Shown here in pieces: positions 1 to 6,874 of a stretch of 17,686 bases of DNA. The translations under genes were made by a program, and so were the position numbers. The DNA comes from DATBLE01 sp046734415 (GTDB lineage Bacteria; Actinomycetota; Thermoleophilia; Gaiellales; Gaiellaceae). A model generated the notes under the pieces. The model did not search any database. It was given only the letters and a program-made list of their open reading frames with translations, and was not told the origin of the DNA. The stretch lies in assembly GCA_046734415.1 (NCBI GenBank), contig JBKPRD010000250.1, forward strand, positions 1 through 17,686. The letters are read 5' to 3'. Numbering within the stretch: position 1 is the first letter of the stretch; each line of letters opens with the position of its first letter.

Positions 1-31
1 CGTGAGGCAGCGCGGACGAAGGTCCTCGCCG

Positions 32-904
32 CTAGACGAGCCCGCGGTTGCGGTCGTACTCGCGGAGCCGCGCGATGCGTTCCTCGAGCGGCGGATGCGT
101 CGAGAACAGCGCGGTCACGCCCGCTCCTTTCAGCGGGTTGACGATGTAGAGCGCCTCGGTCGCGGGATTGACCTGCATCGGCACCGCCTGGCGGCCTCGC
201 TCGAGCGTCTCGAGCGCCCCCGCGAGCGGCTCGCCGGTGCCGAGCATGCGCGCGGCGGTCGCGTCTGCGAGGTACTCGCGCTGGCGCGAGACGGCGAGCT
301 GGAGGAGCGAGGCGGCGATCGGTGCGATCAGGATCACGAGCAGGCCGCCGATCGCACCGAGCGGGTTGTCGTCGTCGTCTCCGCCGAAGAAGGCCATGAA
401 GAAGAAGATGTTCCCGATCGCGGAGACCGCGCCGGCGATCATCGCTGCGATCGACGAGACGAGGATGTCGCGGTTCTTGATGTGCGAGAACTCGTGCGCG
501 AGGACGCCGCGCACCTGGTCACGAGGCAGGTACTGGAGCAACCCCTGCGTGACCGCGACGGCCGCGTGCTCCGGGTTGCGCCCGGTCGCGAACGCGTTCG
601 GCTGGTCGGACGGGATCATGTAGACCCGCGGCTTGGGCACGTCGTAGAGCTGTGCGAGCTCTTCGACCAGGCGGTGCAGGTCGGGGGCCTCCGCCTCCGA
701 GACCTGCTGCGCGCGGGCGGCCTTGATCGCGAACTTGTCCGACCAGAAGAAGGCCGCCAGATTCATGACGACCGAGAAGATCACGAAGAACCAGAGTGCG
801 ACTCCCCCGATCGCCCAGCCCACGCCGATGAACAGGGCGGTGAGCCCGGCGAGGAGGATCCAGGTACGGGCCTTGGTGCTGAAGCTTGCTTGGTTGAGAT
901 TCAC
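32..904 (-). CDS. htpX: HtpX-like M48 zinc metalloprotease
   Basis: A 290-residue membrane-bound zinc endopeptidase of family M48B, which degrades misfolded or damaged membrane proteins at the cytoplasmic membrane. The zinc motif HEFSH is at residues 137-141, and the third ligand is the Glu of REYLAD near residue 210. Hydrophobic segments at about 14-34, 36-54, 150-173 and 183-206 give the usual four-helix HtpX layout, and the length is normal. A conserved S-T-H-P-P-L-E-E-R block is near the C-terminus. The start is GTG at 904, with GGAG at 912-909 four bases upstream; translation fits the family from the first residues. It follows yraN after about 140 bases, so it probably has its own promoter and leader. 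An inverted repeat in that leader reaches into the ribosome-binding site (separate entry). Confidence 0.95.
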   Translation of the reverse strand: MNLNQASFSTKARTWILLAGLTALFIGVGWAIGGVALWFFVIFSVVMNLAAFFWSDKFAIKAARAQQVSEAEAPDLHRLVEELAQLYDVPKPRVYMIPSDQPNAFATGRNPEHAAVAVTQGLLQYLPRDQVRGVLAHEFSHIKNRDILVSSIAAMIAGAVSAIGNIFFFMAFFGGDDDDNPLGAIGGLLVILIAPIAASLLQLAVSRQREYLADATAARMLGTGEPLAGALETLERGRQAVPMQVNPATEALYIVNPLKGAGVTALFSTHPPLEERIARLREYDRNRGLV

Positions 905-910
905 AGGACT

Positions 911-948
911 CCTTTCGGCTGACCGATCTCGTTCTTGTCAGCCGAAGG
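911..948 (-). promoter_or_regulatory. Hairpin overlapping the htpX ribosome-binding site
   Basis: A perfect 10-bp inverted repeat (TTCGGCTGAC at 946-937 and GTCAGCCGAA at 923-914, minus strand) encloses a 13-base loop directly upstream of htpX. After a one-base bulge at A913, two more pairs (C947-G912, C948-G911) would bind the GG of the Shine-Dalgarno GGAG at 912-909. In RNA this could hide the ribosome-binding site. As DNA it could instead be an operator. Regulation of htpX by heat or envelope stress is known in other bacteria; an RNA-thermometer role here is inference. Confidence 0.5.
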
Positions 949-1047
949 TTTCTCCCGCCAGATCGCCTGCCTGGCCGACGCGCCCGGGCCCTGTTCGACC
1001 GTTCTGACGAGCATCGTCCGTTCGGGGATAGTGCCCCTCGGCAACGA

Positions 1048-1332
1048 TCAGAGTACCAGAGTGACCCGTCGTAACCGCCTCTCGCTGATGCCGACGGCGT
1101 CGAACCGGACCTCGAGCCCGCCGCAATCCGGGCGGGCCGCGAGCCACATCTGGGCGGCCTGGACCAGCCGCCGCAGCTTCTCGCGTCCGACCATCTCGAG
1201 CGGGTCGCCGTAGCCGTCGCCGCCCTTGGCCTTCACCTCGCAGAAGACGAGCCGGCGGCCGCGGCGGAGGACGAGATCCAGCTCGTACCCGCCCGCCCAG
1301 GCGTTCGAGTCGAGCACGCGGTAGCCGCGCAA
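1048..1332 (-). CDS. yraN: YraN family (UPF0102) nuclease-fold protein, 5' end uncertain
   Basis: A YraN/UPF0102 protein with a restriction-endonuclease-like fold and no firmly known biological role, usually next to rnhB as here. Counting from the TTG at 1332, the putative active-site pattern is visible: E17 and D19 in YELDLV, then E32-V-K34 in FCEVK. The family N-terminus (G-R-x-x-E ... GYRVL) continues in frame upstream of this TTG to about position 1371, where the frame spells GRAAERRARLHYR. That stretch has no ATG, GTG or TTG. The TTG start given here therefore probably trims about 14 conserved residues. A CTG at 1344 is the nearest alternative, but it has no good ribosome-binding site. 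The true 5' end probably abuts or overlaps the rnhB stop at 1375-1373. Confidence 0.85.
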   Translation of the reverse strand: MRGYRVLDSNAWAGGYELDLVLRRGRRLVFCEVKAKGGDGYGDPLEMVGREKLRRLVQAAQMWLAARPDCGGLEVRFDAVGISERRLRRVTLVL

Positions 1333-1372
1333 CCGGTAGTGCAGCCGCGCGCGCCGCTCCGCGGCCCGGCCG

Positions 1373-2182
1373 CTACTCCGCGTCGATCCGGGCGAGCGCT
1401 TCGTCGGCCGGGAGGTAGCAGAGCGCCTGAAACGAGCGCCGGTGGATCTGACACGGTCCGCGCTCGCGGACGACGGCCGAGTGGCCGGGCGTGATGTAGC
1501 CGACGTGCGAGACGAACCCGTAGTGCGGGAAGAGCGCGTCGAGGCGGCGCATCAGCCGGTCCCGCGTCACCTTCGCCACCACCGACGCGGCCGCGATCGC
1601 CGCGCTGCGCTCGTCGCCGTCGACGACGGCGGTGTGCCTGGGGGCGAGCGGCCCGAGCCGGAAGCCGTCGACGAGGCAGGCCTCCGCAGGCGGCGAGAGC
1701 TCGTGGAGCACGTCACGCAGCCCCCAGAGATTCGAGCGGTGCAGGCCCTCGCGGTCGATCCGCTCGTGCGAGATCACGCGTACCGCGATCCGCTCGGCGC
1801 AGCCGAGGATGGCGGCGAAGAGCTCCTCGCGCCGCGCGATGTCGAGCTGCTTCGAGTCGTTCAGGAGCGCCAGCGGCCGGACGCGGTGGTCGCGAAGCTG
1901 CGCGTAGTCGAGCAGCACGCCGGCGACGACGAGCGGGCCGGCCAGCGACCCGCGACCTGCCTCGTCGGCTCCGGCGACGAACCGGGCGCCGAGCCGGCGG
2001 TCGAAGCTAAGAAGCCTCTTTCCCGGCCTCTGCCGGCTCTTCGGGCTGCGCGTCGGCTGACGCTTCAGCTTGGGGAGCTTCGTCGGCAGGCTCTGCGGAC
2101 TCAGGCTCTGCTTCGGCGGCCGGCTCTTCGGCCTCGGGCCCTTCGGCTTCCTCGAGCTCGTCGTCGTCCTGCTCCGCGCCAT
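1373..2182 (-). CDS. rnhB: Ribonuclease HII
   Basis: Type 2 RNase H. It cuts the RNA strand of RNA-DNA hybrids and removes single ribonucleotides misincorporated in DNA. Numbered from the ATG at 2182, the active site is D73-E74 in ADEAGRG, D172 in LVDGF and D190 in the GDERSAAIAAAS block, followed by VVAKVTRD. The conserved domain starts only around residue 57 (about position 2012), just at the end of rplS. The first 57 codons overlap the rplS tail in another frame and read as K/R/S/P-rich low complexity, so they may not be translated. However, 2182 is the only ATG/GTG/TTG in this frame before the catalytic motif, hence the coordinates given. The function is clear; the start is not. Confidence 0.88.
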   Translation of the reverse strand: MARSRTTTSSRKPKGPRPKSRPPKQSLSPQSLPTKLPKLKRQPTRSPKSRQRPGKRLLSFDRRLGARFVAGADEAGRGSLAGPLVVAGVLLDYAQLRDHRVRPLALLNDSKQLDIARREELFAAILGCAERIAVRVISHERIDREGLHRSNLWGLRDVLHELSPPAEACLVDGFRLGPLAPRHTAVVDGDERSAAIAAASVVAKVTRDRLMRRLDALFPHYGFVSHVGYITPGHSAVVRERGPCQIHRRSFQALCYLPADEALARIDAE

Positions 2183-2549
2183 CCGCCGAGACTAGCTTGT
2201 CGGTCCGCTGCGCAGCGCGGACGCGCGCCTTCTTCCCCACTTTCTCGCGCAAGTAGTAGAGCTTCGCGCGGTTGACGTCGCCGATCTGCATGACCTCGAT
2301 CTTCTCGATCTTCGGCGAGTGGAGCGGGAACGTCCGCTCGACGCCGACGCCGAAGGACTGCTTCCGCACGGTGAACGTCTCGCGGACGCCGGCGCCCTGG
2401 CGCTTGATCACGATCCCCTCGAAGACCTGGATGCGCCGGCGCTGGCCCTCGATCACCTGGAAGTGCACGCGCACGGTGTCCCCCGCCTTGAACCGGGGAC
2501 GCCCTTTGCGCAGCTGGCGCTGCTCGAGGAGCTCGATGGTCTTGGACAT
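2007..2549 (-). CDS. rplS: 50S ribosomal protein L19 with long acidic tail
   Basis: Large-subunit ribosomal protein L19, which sits at the interface with the 30S subunit. Residues 1-112 are a complete L19: N-terminal IELLEQRQLR, then GDTVRVHF, QVFEGIVI, TVRKQSFGVGVERTFPLHSP and AKLYYLREKVGKKARVR. The family normally ends near residue 115. Here about 68 residues follow that are almost all E, A, P, D and S, ending at TAG 2009-2007. The start ATG at 2549 gives the exact family N-terminus; its Shine-Dalgarno is weak. The gene lies 41 bases after the VOC gene, and its 3' third shares DNA with the possible 5' end of rnhB. Whether the acidic tail is functional cannot be told from sequence. Confidence 0.96.
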   Translation of the reverse strand: MSKTIELLEQRQLRKGRPRFKAGDTVRVHFQVIEGQRRRIQVFEGIVIKRQGAGVRETFTVRKQSFGVGVERTFPLHSPKIEKIEVMQIGDVNRAKLYYLREKVGKKARVRAAQRTDKLVSADGAEQDDDELEEAEGPEAEEPAAEAEPESAEPADEAPQAEASADAQPEEPAEAGKEAS

Positions 2550-2590
2550 AGGAAGAAGGCCCGCAGGCGGACGGCGAATGGTAGCAACGC

Positions 2591-2974
2591 CTACGAGTAC
2601 GCGATCAACTCGAGCAGGCTCCCGTCGGGGTCGCGGAAGTAGACGCTCTGGCCCACCCCGCCGGCGCCGCGCCGCTCGACCGGGCCGAGCTCGACCTCGA
2701 CCCCGTGCGCGCGAAGGTGCTCGGCCGCGTGCTCGACCGACCCGTCCCACCGGAAGCAAAGGTCGCTGTTCCCCGGCCGCACGGGGTCGGCCGCCCGCGG
2801 CCGCGGCTCGCTCCCCGGACCGTGGACGTTCAGTTGCTGGTCGCCGAATCGGTAGGCGTACCGGCCGTGCTCGAGCTCGACGAGTTCCGCCCCGAGCACG
2901 TCGCGGTAGAAGCGGTTCGACCGCTTCCAGTCCGTCACCGCGATCACGCAGTGGTCGAGGCGCAGCCGGGTCAG
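2591..2974 (-). CDS. VOC (glyoxalase-fold) family protein, probable CTG start
   Basis: A small vicinal-oxygen-chelate metalloprotein of about 127 residues with two beta-alpha-beta-beta-beta modules. Numbered from the CTG, the probable metal ligands are H8 in LDHCVIAVTDW, H51 in LNVHGPG and E122 in SLLELI. The RFGDQQLNVH, DLCFRW and VYFRDPDG blocks resemble the STM3117-like VOC group, whose substrate is not established. No ATG, GTG or TTG precedes the first ligand in a sensible position. A CTG at 2974-2972 overlaps the lepB stop as CTGA, like the ATGA and GTGA junctions upstream, so I take it as the start. A GTG at 2947 would delete H8. The gene breaks the usual trmD/rplS/lepB grouping. Confidence 0.85.
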   Translation of the reverse strand: MTRLRLDHCVIAVTDWKRSNRFYRDVLGAELVELEHGRYAYRFGDQQLNVHGPGSEPRPRAADPVRPGNSDLCFRWDGSVEHAAEHLRAHGVEVELGPVERRGAGGVGQSVYFRDPDGSLLELIAYS

Positions 2975-3876
2975 CGGAATCCGATGCGGTTCGGCGGCCA
3001 GTAGACGGCGAAGACCTCGCCAATCAGGTTCTTCCGCGGAACCGGCCCCCACTCCCGCGAGTCGCACGACTGCGTCCGGTTGTCGCCCATCATGAAGTAC
3101 ATACCCTTCGGGATCTTCCGCGACGGATAGGAAGTCGCGGTGTCGCGGCGGTCGGGCTTGACGTACGGCTCGATCAGCTTCTTGCCGTTGATGTAGACGA
3201 ACCCGTTCTTTTCCGACCATGTCTCGCCCGGCAGCCCGATCAGCCGCTTGACGAAGGTCCCGCCCGCGCCGCAGCGCTGCTCCGCCTGGGGCGGGGTCTT
3301 GAAGACGATGATGTCGCCCCGGTGCGGCTTGCGGAAGTGGTAGATGAACCGGTTCGCGAGCACGCGGTCGGAGAAGCGCGCCTCGCACCCGCTGCCGGGC
3401 CGCGCGCAGTGGAGCGTCGGCTCCATCGACGAGGACGGGATCCGGTATGGGTTGACGACCCAGGCCTTGATCGCGAGCACGATCGCGATCGCGCCGACGA
3501 TAGTCACGATCCAGTCGATCGCCAGGCGCCATCCCCGCGGCAGGTTCCTCGTTGCGCGCGTGATCGGGTTGAGCGAGTGGCTGCGGTGGTCGTCCTCGTC
3601 GTCGTGCGAACCGAGCGGAACCGGCTCCAGAGGCCTGAGTCCGTCGGTCGTGGGGCTGGTCCCGGCGCCGGACGCGGGGGCGCCGAGGGAGGCGTCGTAG
3701 CTCTGGCGCCGCTCCGGGTCGGAGAGGATCTCGTATGCCTCGCGCAGCTCGCGGGCGTGCGCGGCCTCGGCGTCGGTGACTGGCTGGTCGAACTGGAGGC
3801 GCCGGTAGTACGCGGCCCGGATCTCGTCCTCCGACGAATCCGGCGTCACGCCGAGCAGCGAGTAGAGGTCGCTCAC
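2971..3876 (-). CDS. lepB: Signal peptidase I with N-terminal J-like domain
   Basis: Type I signal peptidase, a membrane Ser/Lys protease that cleaves signal peptides from exported proteins, 301 residues. Residues 3-65 resemble a DnaJ domain (DLYSLLGV, EDEIRAAYYRRL, REAYEILSDPERRQSYD), but the HPD loop is replaced by QFDQPVTD. An acidic/polar linker follows at about 66-110, then one transmembrane helix at about 118-140. The protease domain has S150 in PSSSMEPTL as nucleophile, K210 in FVKRLIGLPGE as general base, and GDNRTQSCDSREWG at 264-277. With the usual N-in topology the J-like part is cytosolic and the catalytic part outside. The start is GTG at 3876, overlapping the trmD stop as GTGA. 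A later start just before the helix would still give a normal peptidase, but the J-like homology begins at the second residue of this start, which supports it. Confidence 0.94.
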   Translation of the reverse strand: MSDLYSLLGVTPDSSEDEIRAAYYRRLQFDQPVTDAEAAHARELREAYEILSDPERRQSYDASLGAPASGAGTSPTTDGLRPLEPVPLGSHDDEDDHRSHSLNPITRATRNLPRGWRLAIDWIVTIVGAIAIVLAIKAWVVNPYRIPSSSMEPTLHCARPGSGCEARFSDRVLANRFIYHFRKPHRGDIIVFKTPPQAEQRCGAGGTFVKRLIGLPGETWSEKNGFVYINGKKLIEPYVKPDRRDTATSYPSRKIPKGMYFMMGDNRTQSCDSREWGPVPRKNLIGEVFAVYWPPNRIGFR

Positions 3877-4529
3877 GAGAGGGTCCGGGCGCGGCTCTGC
3901 TCGCGCCGCCACTCCTCGATGCGGCCGTGGTCGCCGGAGAGGAGCACCTCCGGAACGCGCCAGCCCCGGAACTCGGGTGGTCGCGTGTACTGGGGGTATT
4001 CGAGGCCGCCTTCGAGCTCCGGCGAGAAGGTCTCGCGCTCGGCCGATCCCTCGGCGAGCGCACCCGGAAGCAGCCGCGCGATCGCGTCGATCACGACCAT
4101 CGCCGGCAGCTCGCCGCCGGAGAGCACGTACGGGCCGATCGAGATCGCATCGGAGCAGAGGTGCGTGACGATGCGCTCGTCGAAGCCCTCGAACCGCGCA
4201 GAGAGCAGCGTCAGACGCTCTTCCGCGGCGAGCTCGGCCACGACCTCCTGGTCGAGCTGGCGGCCCTGCGGTGTGAGCGCGACCACTCGGTGGTCGTGCA
4301 CGCCGCCGTAGACGGCTTCCAGCGCCGCGGCGGCGACGTCCACCCGCAGCACCATCCCGGCGCCGCCGCCGTACGGCGAGTCGTCCACCTGGCCGTTCGC
4401 GAGCGGCGTCGTGTCCCGATAGCCGAAGAGTCGGAGATCGAGCTCGGTACCGAGCACCGTCGCCACGGGGCGCTGCTCGGTCAGCCATCCAAAGGCGTGC
4501 GGAACCAGGGTGAAGACGTCGATCTGCAC
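3873..4529 (-). CDS. trmD: tRNA (guanine-N1-)-methyltransferase
   Basis: TrmD methylates G37 of tRNAs read by CNN codons, using S-adenosylmethionine, and so prevents +1 frameshifting. At 218 residues it is slightly short against the usual 230-255, with a reduced C-terminal domain. Family blocks are all present: N-terminal QIDVFTLVPHAF, DDSPYGGGAGMVLR, the FEGFDERI block, the trefoil-knot AdoMet site SIGPYVLSGGELPAMV with DAIARLLPG, and LEYPQYTRPPEF. The frame is open further upstream, to position 4607, but that part overlaps rimM and has no family match. GTG at 4529 gives the right N-terminus, 11 bases after the rimM stop. It is coupled downstream to lepB by a 4-base overlap. Confidence 0.95.
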   Translation of the reverse strand: MQIDVFTLVPHAFGWLTEQRPVATVLGTELDLRLFGYRDTTPLANGQVDDSPYGGGAGMVLRVDVAAAALEAVYGGVHDHRVVALTPQGRQLDQEVVAELAAEERLTLLSARFEGFDERIVTHLCSDAISIGPYVLSGGELPAMVVIDAIARLLPGALAEGSAERETFSPELEGGLEYPQYTRPPEFRGWRVPEVLLSGDHGRIEEWRREQSRARTLS

Positions 4530-4540
4530 CGTTTTCGAGG

Positions 4541-5005
4541 TTACCGATCCACGAATCCGGCGGCGACGACGATCCTGCCTGCGGAGAGATCCACCTTGCG
4601 GACGCACTCCTCGTGCATCGGCAGCGCGAGCCCGGAGTCGAGCTCGAGAACGTCATTCGCGACCCCGGCCGCGACGTCCCGCACGGTGCCGAGCCGCCGA
4701 CCGCCCTCCTCGAGGACGTCGAGGCCGACGAGCTGGAACACGTAGTAGCTGTCCTCGGCCGGCTCCGGAAGCTGCTCGCGCGCGACCGTGAGCTCGGCTC
4801 CGCGCGCGGCCGGCCGATCGAGCTTGAGCACGAGGCGTCCGCCGGACCGCTTCCGCCCGGCGACCGCAGCAGGCTCGCCGGCAACGTACAACGTCGCTCC
4901 CGGCTCGAAGAGAGACTCGTTCGCGCTCGGGTGCTCGACGACGAACGAGCCGTCGAGCCCGTGCGGACGGCCGATCCGGCCCACCGCGACGAAGTCTTCA
5001 CTCAC
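4541..5005 (-). CDS. rimM: Ribosome maturation factor RimM
   Basis: RimM binds ribosomal protein S19 and helps mature the 30S head. It is a soluble cytosolic protein, here 154 residues, a little under the common 165-180. The N-terminal barrel opens with FVAVGRIGRPHGLDGSFVV. The C-terminal PRC-barrel half contains YYVFQLVGLDV, LGTVRDV and a PMHEECVRKVDL segment corresponding to the usual P-x-x-x-x-x-V/I-xx-V-D block. The start is GTG at 5005, overlapping the khpA stop as GTGA. This start puts the family motif at residue 5, whereas a further-upstream start at 5050 would add residues with no family match. Position between khpA and trmD is the standard order. Confidence 0.94.
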   Translation of the reverse strand: MSEDFVAVGRIGRPHGLDGSFVVEHPSANESLFEPGATLYVAGEPAAVAGRKRSGGRLVLKLDRPAARGAELTVAREQLPEPAEDSYYVFQLVGLDVLEEGGRRLGTVRDVAAGVANDVLELDSGLALPMHEECVRKVDLSAGRIVVAAGFVDR

Positions 5006-5241
5006 TCTGCGATCTCGAGCAGGACGCGACGGTCCTCGTTCACGCCGCACGCCCGGACCACCGTGCGCAGCGCCCGGGCGATGCGGCCTCCGCGGCCGAT
5101 CACGCGACCGACGTCCTCCGGCGCGACGTGCAGCCGGATGACGAGGTCACCGTCATCCTCGTCCTCCTCCACGCGCACGTCGTCGGGCTTCTCGACCAGC
5201 CTGCGTGCCAGGTAGTCGACGAGCTCGGCCGTTGCGGTCAT
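5002..5241 (-). CDS. khpA: KH-domain RNA-binding protein KhpA/YlqC family
   Basis: A 79-residue single-KH RNA-binding protein (the YlqC/KhpA family, UPF0109). In other Gram-positive bacteria it pairs with KhpB and binds many RNAs, including those of cell-division genes. The KH GxxG loop is GRGG at 49-52 in DVGRVIGRGGRIARALR, preceded by an acidic strand-turn (EEDEDDGD at about 25-32). ATG at 5241 overlaps the rpsP stop as ATGA, which implies translational coupling. Length, motif and position between rpsP and rimM all match the family, so the call is firm; the RNA targets cannot be inferred here. Confidence 0.92.
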   Translation of the reverse strand: MTATAELVDYLARRLVEKPDDVRVEEDEDDGDLVIRLHVAPEDVGRVIGRGGRIARALRTVVRACGVNEDRRVLLEIAE

Positions 5242-5483
5242 GAACCGATGTTCTTCGCCTTCAGCAGCCGTGAAACCGCGTCGGAGGGCTGCGCGCCCTT
5301 CGAGAGCCAGTCCTTCACCTTCGCCTCGTCGAACTCGATCAGCGACGGCTCGGTCTGCGGGTTGTAGCGCCCAACGATCTCGATGAACTTCCCGTCGCGC
5401 GGCGATCGCGAGTCCGCGACCACGACCCGGTAGATCGGGTTCTTCTTCGAACCGACTCGGGTCAGCCTCATCCGTACTGCCAT
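5238..5483 (-). CDS. rpsP: 30S ribosomal protein S16
   Basis: Small-subunit ribosomal protein S16, required for assembly of the 30S body. The protein has 81 residues, the usual size, with the family signature MAVRMRLTRVGSKKNPIYR, then VVADSRSPRDGKFIEIVGRY and NPQ, and DEAKVKDWLSKGAQPSDAV. The start is ATG at 5483, three bases after the ffh stop. A strong GGAGG Shine-Dalgarno sits inside the last codons of ffh, about seven bases from the ATG. This is the best ribosome-binding site in the cluster, in keeping with a highly expressed ribosomal protein. Its stop overlaps the khpA start. Confidence 0.97.
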   Translation of the reverse strand: MAVRMRLTRVGSKKNPIYRVVVADSRSPRDGKFIEIVGRYNPQTEPSLIEFDEAKVKDWLSKGAQPSDAVSRLLKAKNIGS

Positions 5484-5486
5484 TCC

Positions 5487-6815
5487 CTACCTCCGTGTCA
5501 TCTGTGTCATCTGTGGGAGCGCAGGCATCTTGCCCTGTCCCATCCGCTTCATCAGCTTCTGCATCTCCTTGCGCGCGTTCAGGAGGCGCGAGACCTCCTG
5601 TACCGTCGTGCCGCTCCCGCGCGCGATCCGCTGGCGGCGCGAGCCGTCGATGGTATGGGGAAAGCTCCGCTCCCGCGGCGTCATCGAGAGGATCATCGCC
5701 TCCACGCGCGCGAGCTCCCGCTCGTCGACCTCGAGGCCCTTGAGCTGGTTGCCGAGGCCGGGGATCATCGACAGGACGCCCTTCAGCGGGCCCATCCGAC
5801 GGAGCATCTTGTAGCTCGTCAGGAAGTCGTCGAACGTGAACTCGCCTGCGCGCATCCGCTGCTCGAGGTCGGCCTGCTCGTCGGCCTCGACCGCCTGCTC
5901 GGCCTTCTCGATCAGCGTCAGGACGTCGCCCATCCCCAGGATGCGCGAGGCCATCCGGTCCGGATGGAACCACTCGAGCTGGTCGAGCTTCTCGCCGGTC
6001 GAGGCGAGCTTGACCGGCTTTCCCGTCACCGCCCGGGCCGACAGCGCCGCGCCGCCGCGCGCGTCGCCGTCGAGCTTCGTTAAGAGCATCCCGTCGAAGG
6101 CGACACGCTCCTGGAAGGCCTCCGCGACGTTCACGGCCTCCTGGCCGGTCATTGCGTCCAGGACGAGCAGGACGTTCAGGGGCTTGGTCGCCTTGGCGAT
6201 CCGCTCGAGCTCGTCCATCAGGTCCTCGTCGACCTGGTGGCGGCCCGCCGTATCGACGATCACGGCATCGGCGCCCTGCTCCGTCGCCCACTCGACGCCC
6301 TGCCGCGCAGCCTTGACGGCGTCCTTCCTCTCTTCCGCGTAGACGGGGATCTGGATCTGGCGGCCGAGCTGCTCGAGCTGGTCGATCGCGGCCGGGCGCT
6401 GGAGGTCGGCCGCGACGAGTGCCGGCGACCGCCCGTCCTTGCGGAGCATCAGCGCCAGCTTGGCGGCCGCGGTCGTCTTCCCCGAGCCCTGCAGCCCCGC
6501 GAGCAGGATCACCGTCGGGCCGCGTTGGGCGAAGGCGAGCCGCGAGTCGGAGCCCCCCATCGTCGCGGTCAGCTCCTCGTGGACGATCTTCACCACCTGG
6601 TGACCCGGCGTCAGGCTCTTCGTCACCTCCTCGCCGACCGCACGCTCCTTCACGCGGGCGACGAGGTCCTTGATCACCTGCAGGTTGACGTCGGCCTCGA
6701 GCAGCGCGAGACGGATCTCGCGCATGGCCTTCGAGACCGATTCCTCGTCGAGCCGTCCGCGTCCGCGAAGGTCGCCGAGGGCGTGCTGAAGCTTGTCGGA
6801 AAGCGCGTCGAACAC
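5487..6815 (-). CDS. ffh: Signal recognition particle protein Ffh (SRP54)
   Basis: The GTPase and signal-sequence-binding subunit of the signal recognition particle, which together with SRP RNA and FtsY brings ribosomes making membrane proteins to the membrane. The 442 residues hold the N domain (about 1-85), the G domain with GLQGSGKTT at 107-115, DLQRPAA at 138-144, DTAGR at 188-192 and TKLDGDARGG at 246-255, and the methionine-rich M domain from about 325 with MIPGLGNQ and SRRQRIARGSG. The start is GTG at 6815. There is no Shine-Dalgarno just upstream, but a TACACT hexamer ends eight bases before the GTG, so a leaderless transcript is possible. The gene heads the rpsP-khpA-rimM-trmD-lepB group. 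A 19-bp palindrome lies 60-78 bases upstream of the start. Confidence 0.97.
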   Translation of the reverse strand: MFDALSDKLQHALGDLRGRGRLDEESVSKAMREIRLALLEADVNLQVIKDLVARVKERAVGEEVTKSLTPGHQVVKIVHEELTATMGGSDSRLAFAQRGPTVILLAGLQGSGKTTAAAKLALMLRKDGRSPALVAADLQRPAAIDQLEQLGRQIQIPVYAEERKDAVKAARQGVEWATEQGADAVIVDTAGRHQVDEDLMDELERIAKATKPLNVLLVLDAMTGQEAVNVAEAFQERVAFDGMLLTKLDGDARGGAALSARAVTGKPVKLASTGEKLDQLEWFHPDRMASRILGMGDVLTLIEKAEQAVEADEQADLEQRMRAGEFTFDDFLTSYKMLRRMGPLKGVLSMIPGLGNQLKGLEVDERELARVEAMILSMTPRERSFPHTIDGSRRQRIARGSGTTVQEVSRLLNARKEMQKLMKRMGQGKMPALPQMTQMTRR

Positions 6816-6874
6816 GGCCGGACAGTGTACGTGCGCCTCGCCTCGAACAGCCGTATCGCACTTCGAGCCACGCA

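Noticed and set aside
1024..1037. A GGGG-N6-CCCC hairpin just after yraN, as a terminator
   Set aside because: The stem has only four pairs and no T-run follows on either strand, so it is too weak to call.
2272..4311. A 679-codon open frame on the plus strand
   Set aside because: It is antisense to rplS, the VOC gene, lepB and trmD, has arginine/proline-rich composition and matches no family. Long shadow frames are common at this GC content.
3877..5001. A much longer N-terminal extension of lepB, up to 5001
   Set aside because: The frame is open, but it overlaps trmD and rimM and reads as low-complexity Arg/Ser text. GTG 3876 with the GTGA overlap and the J-like match is clearly the start.
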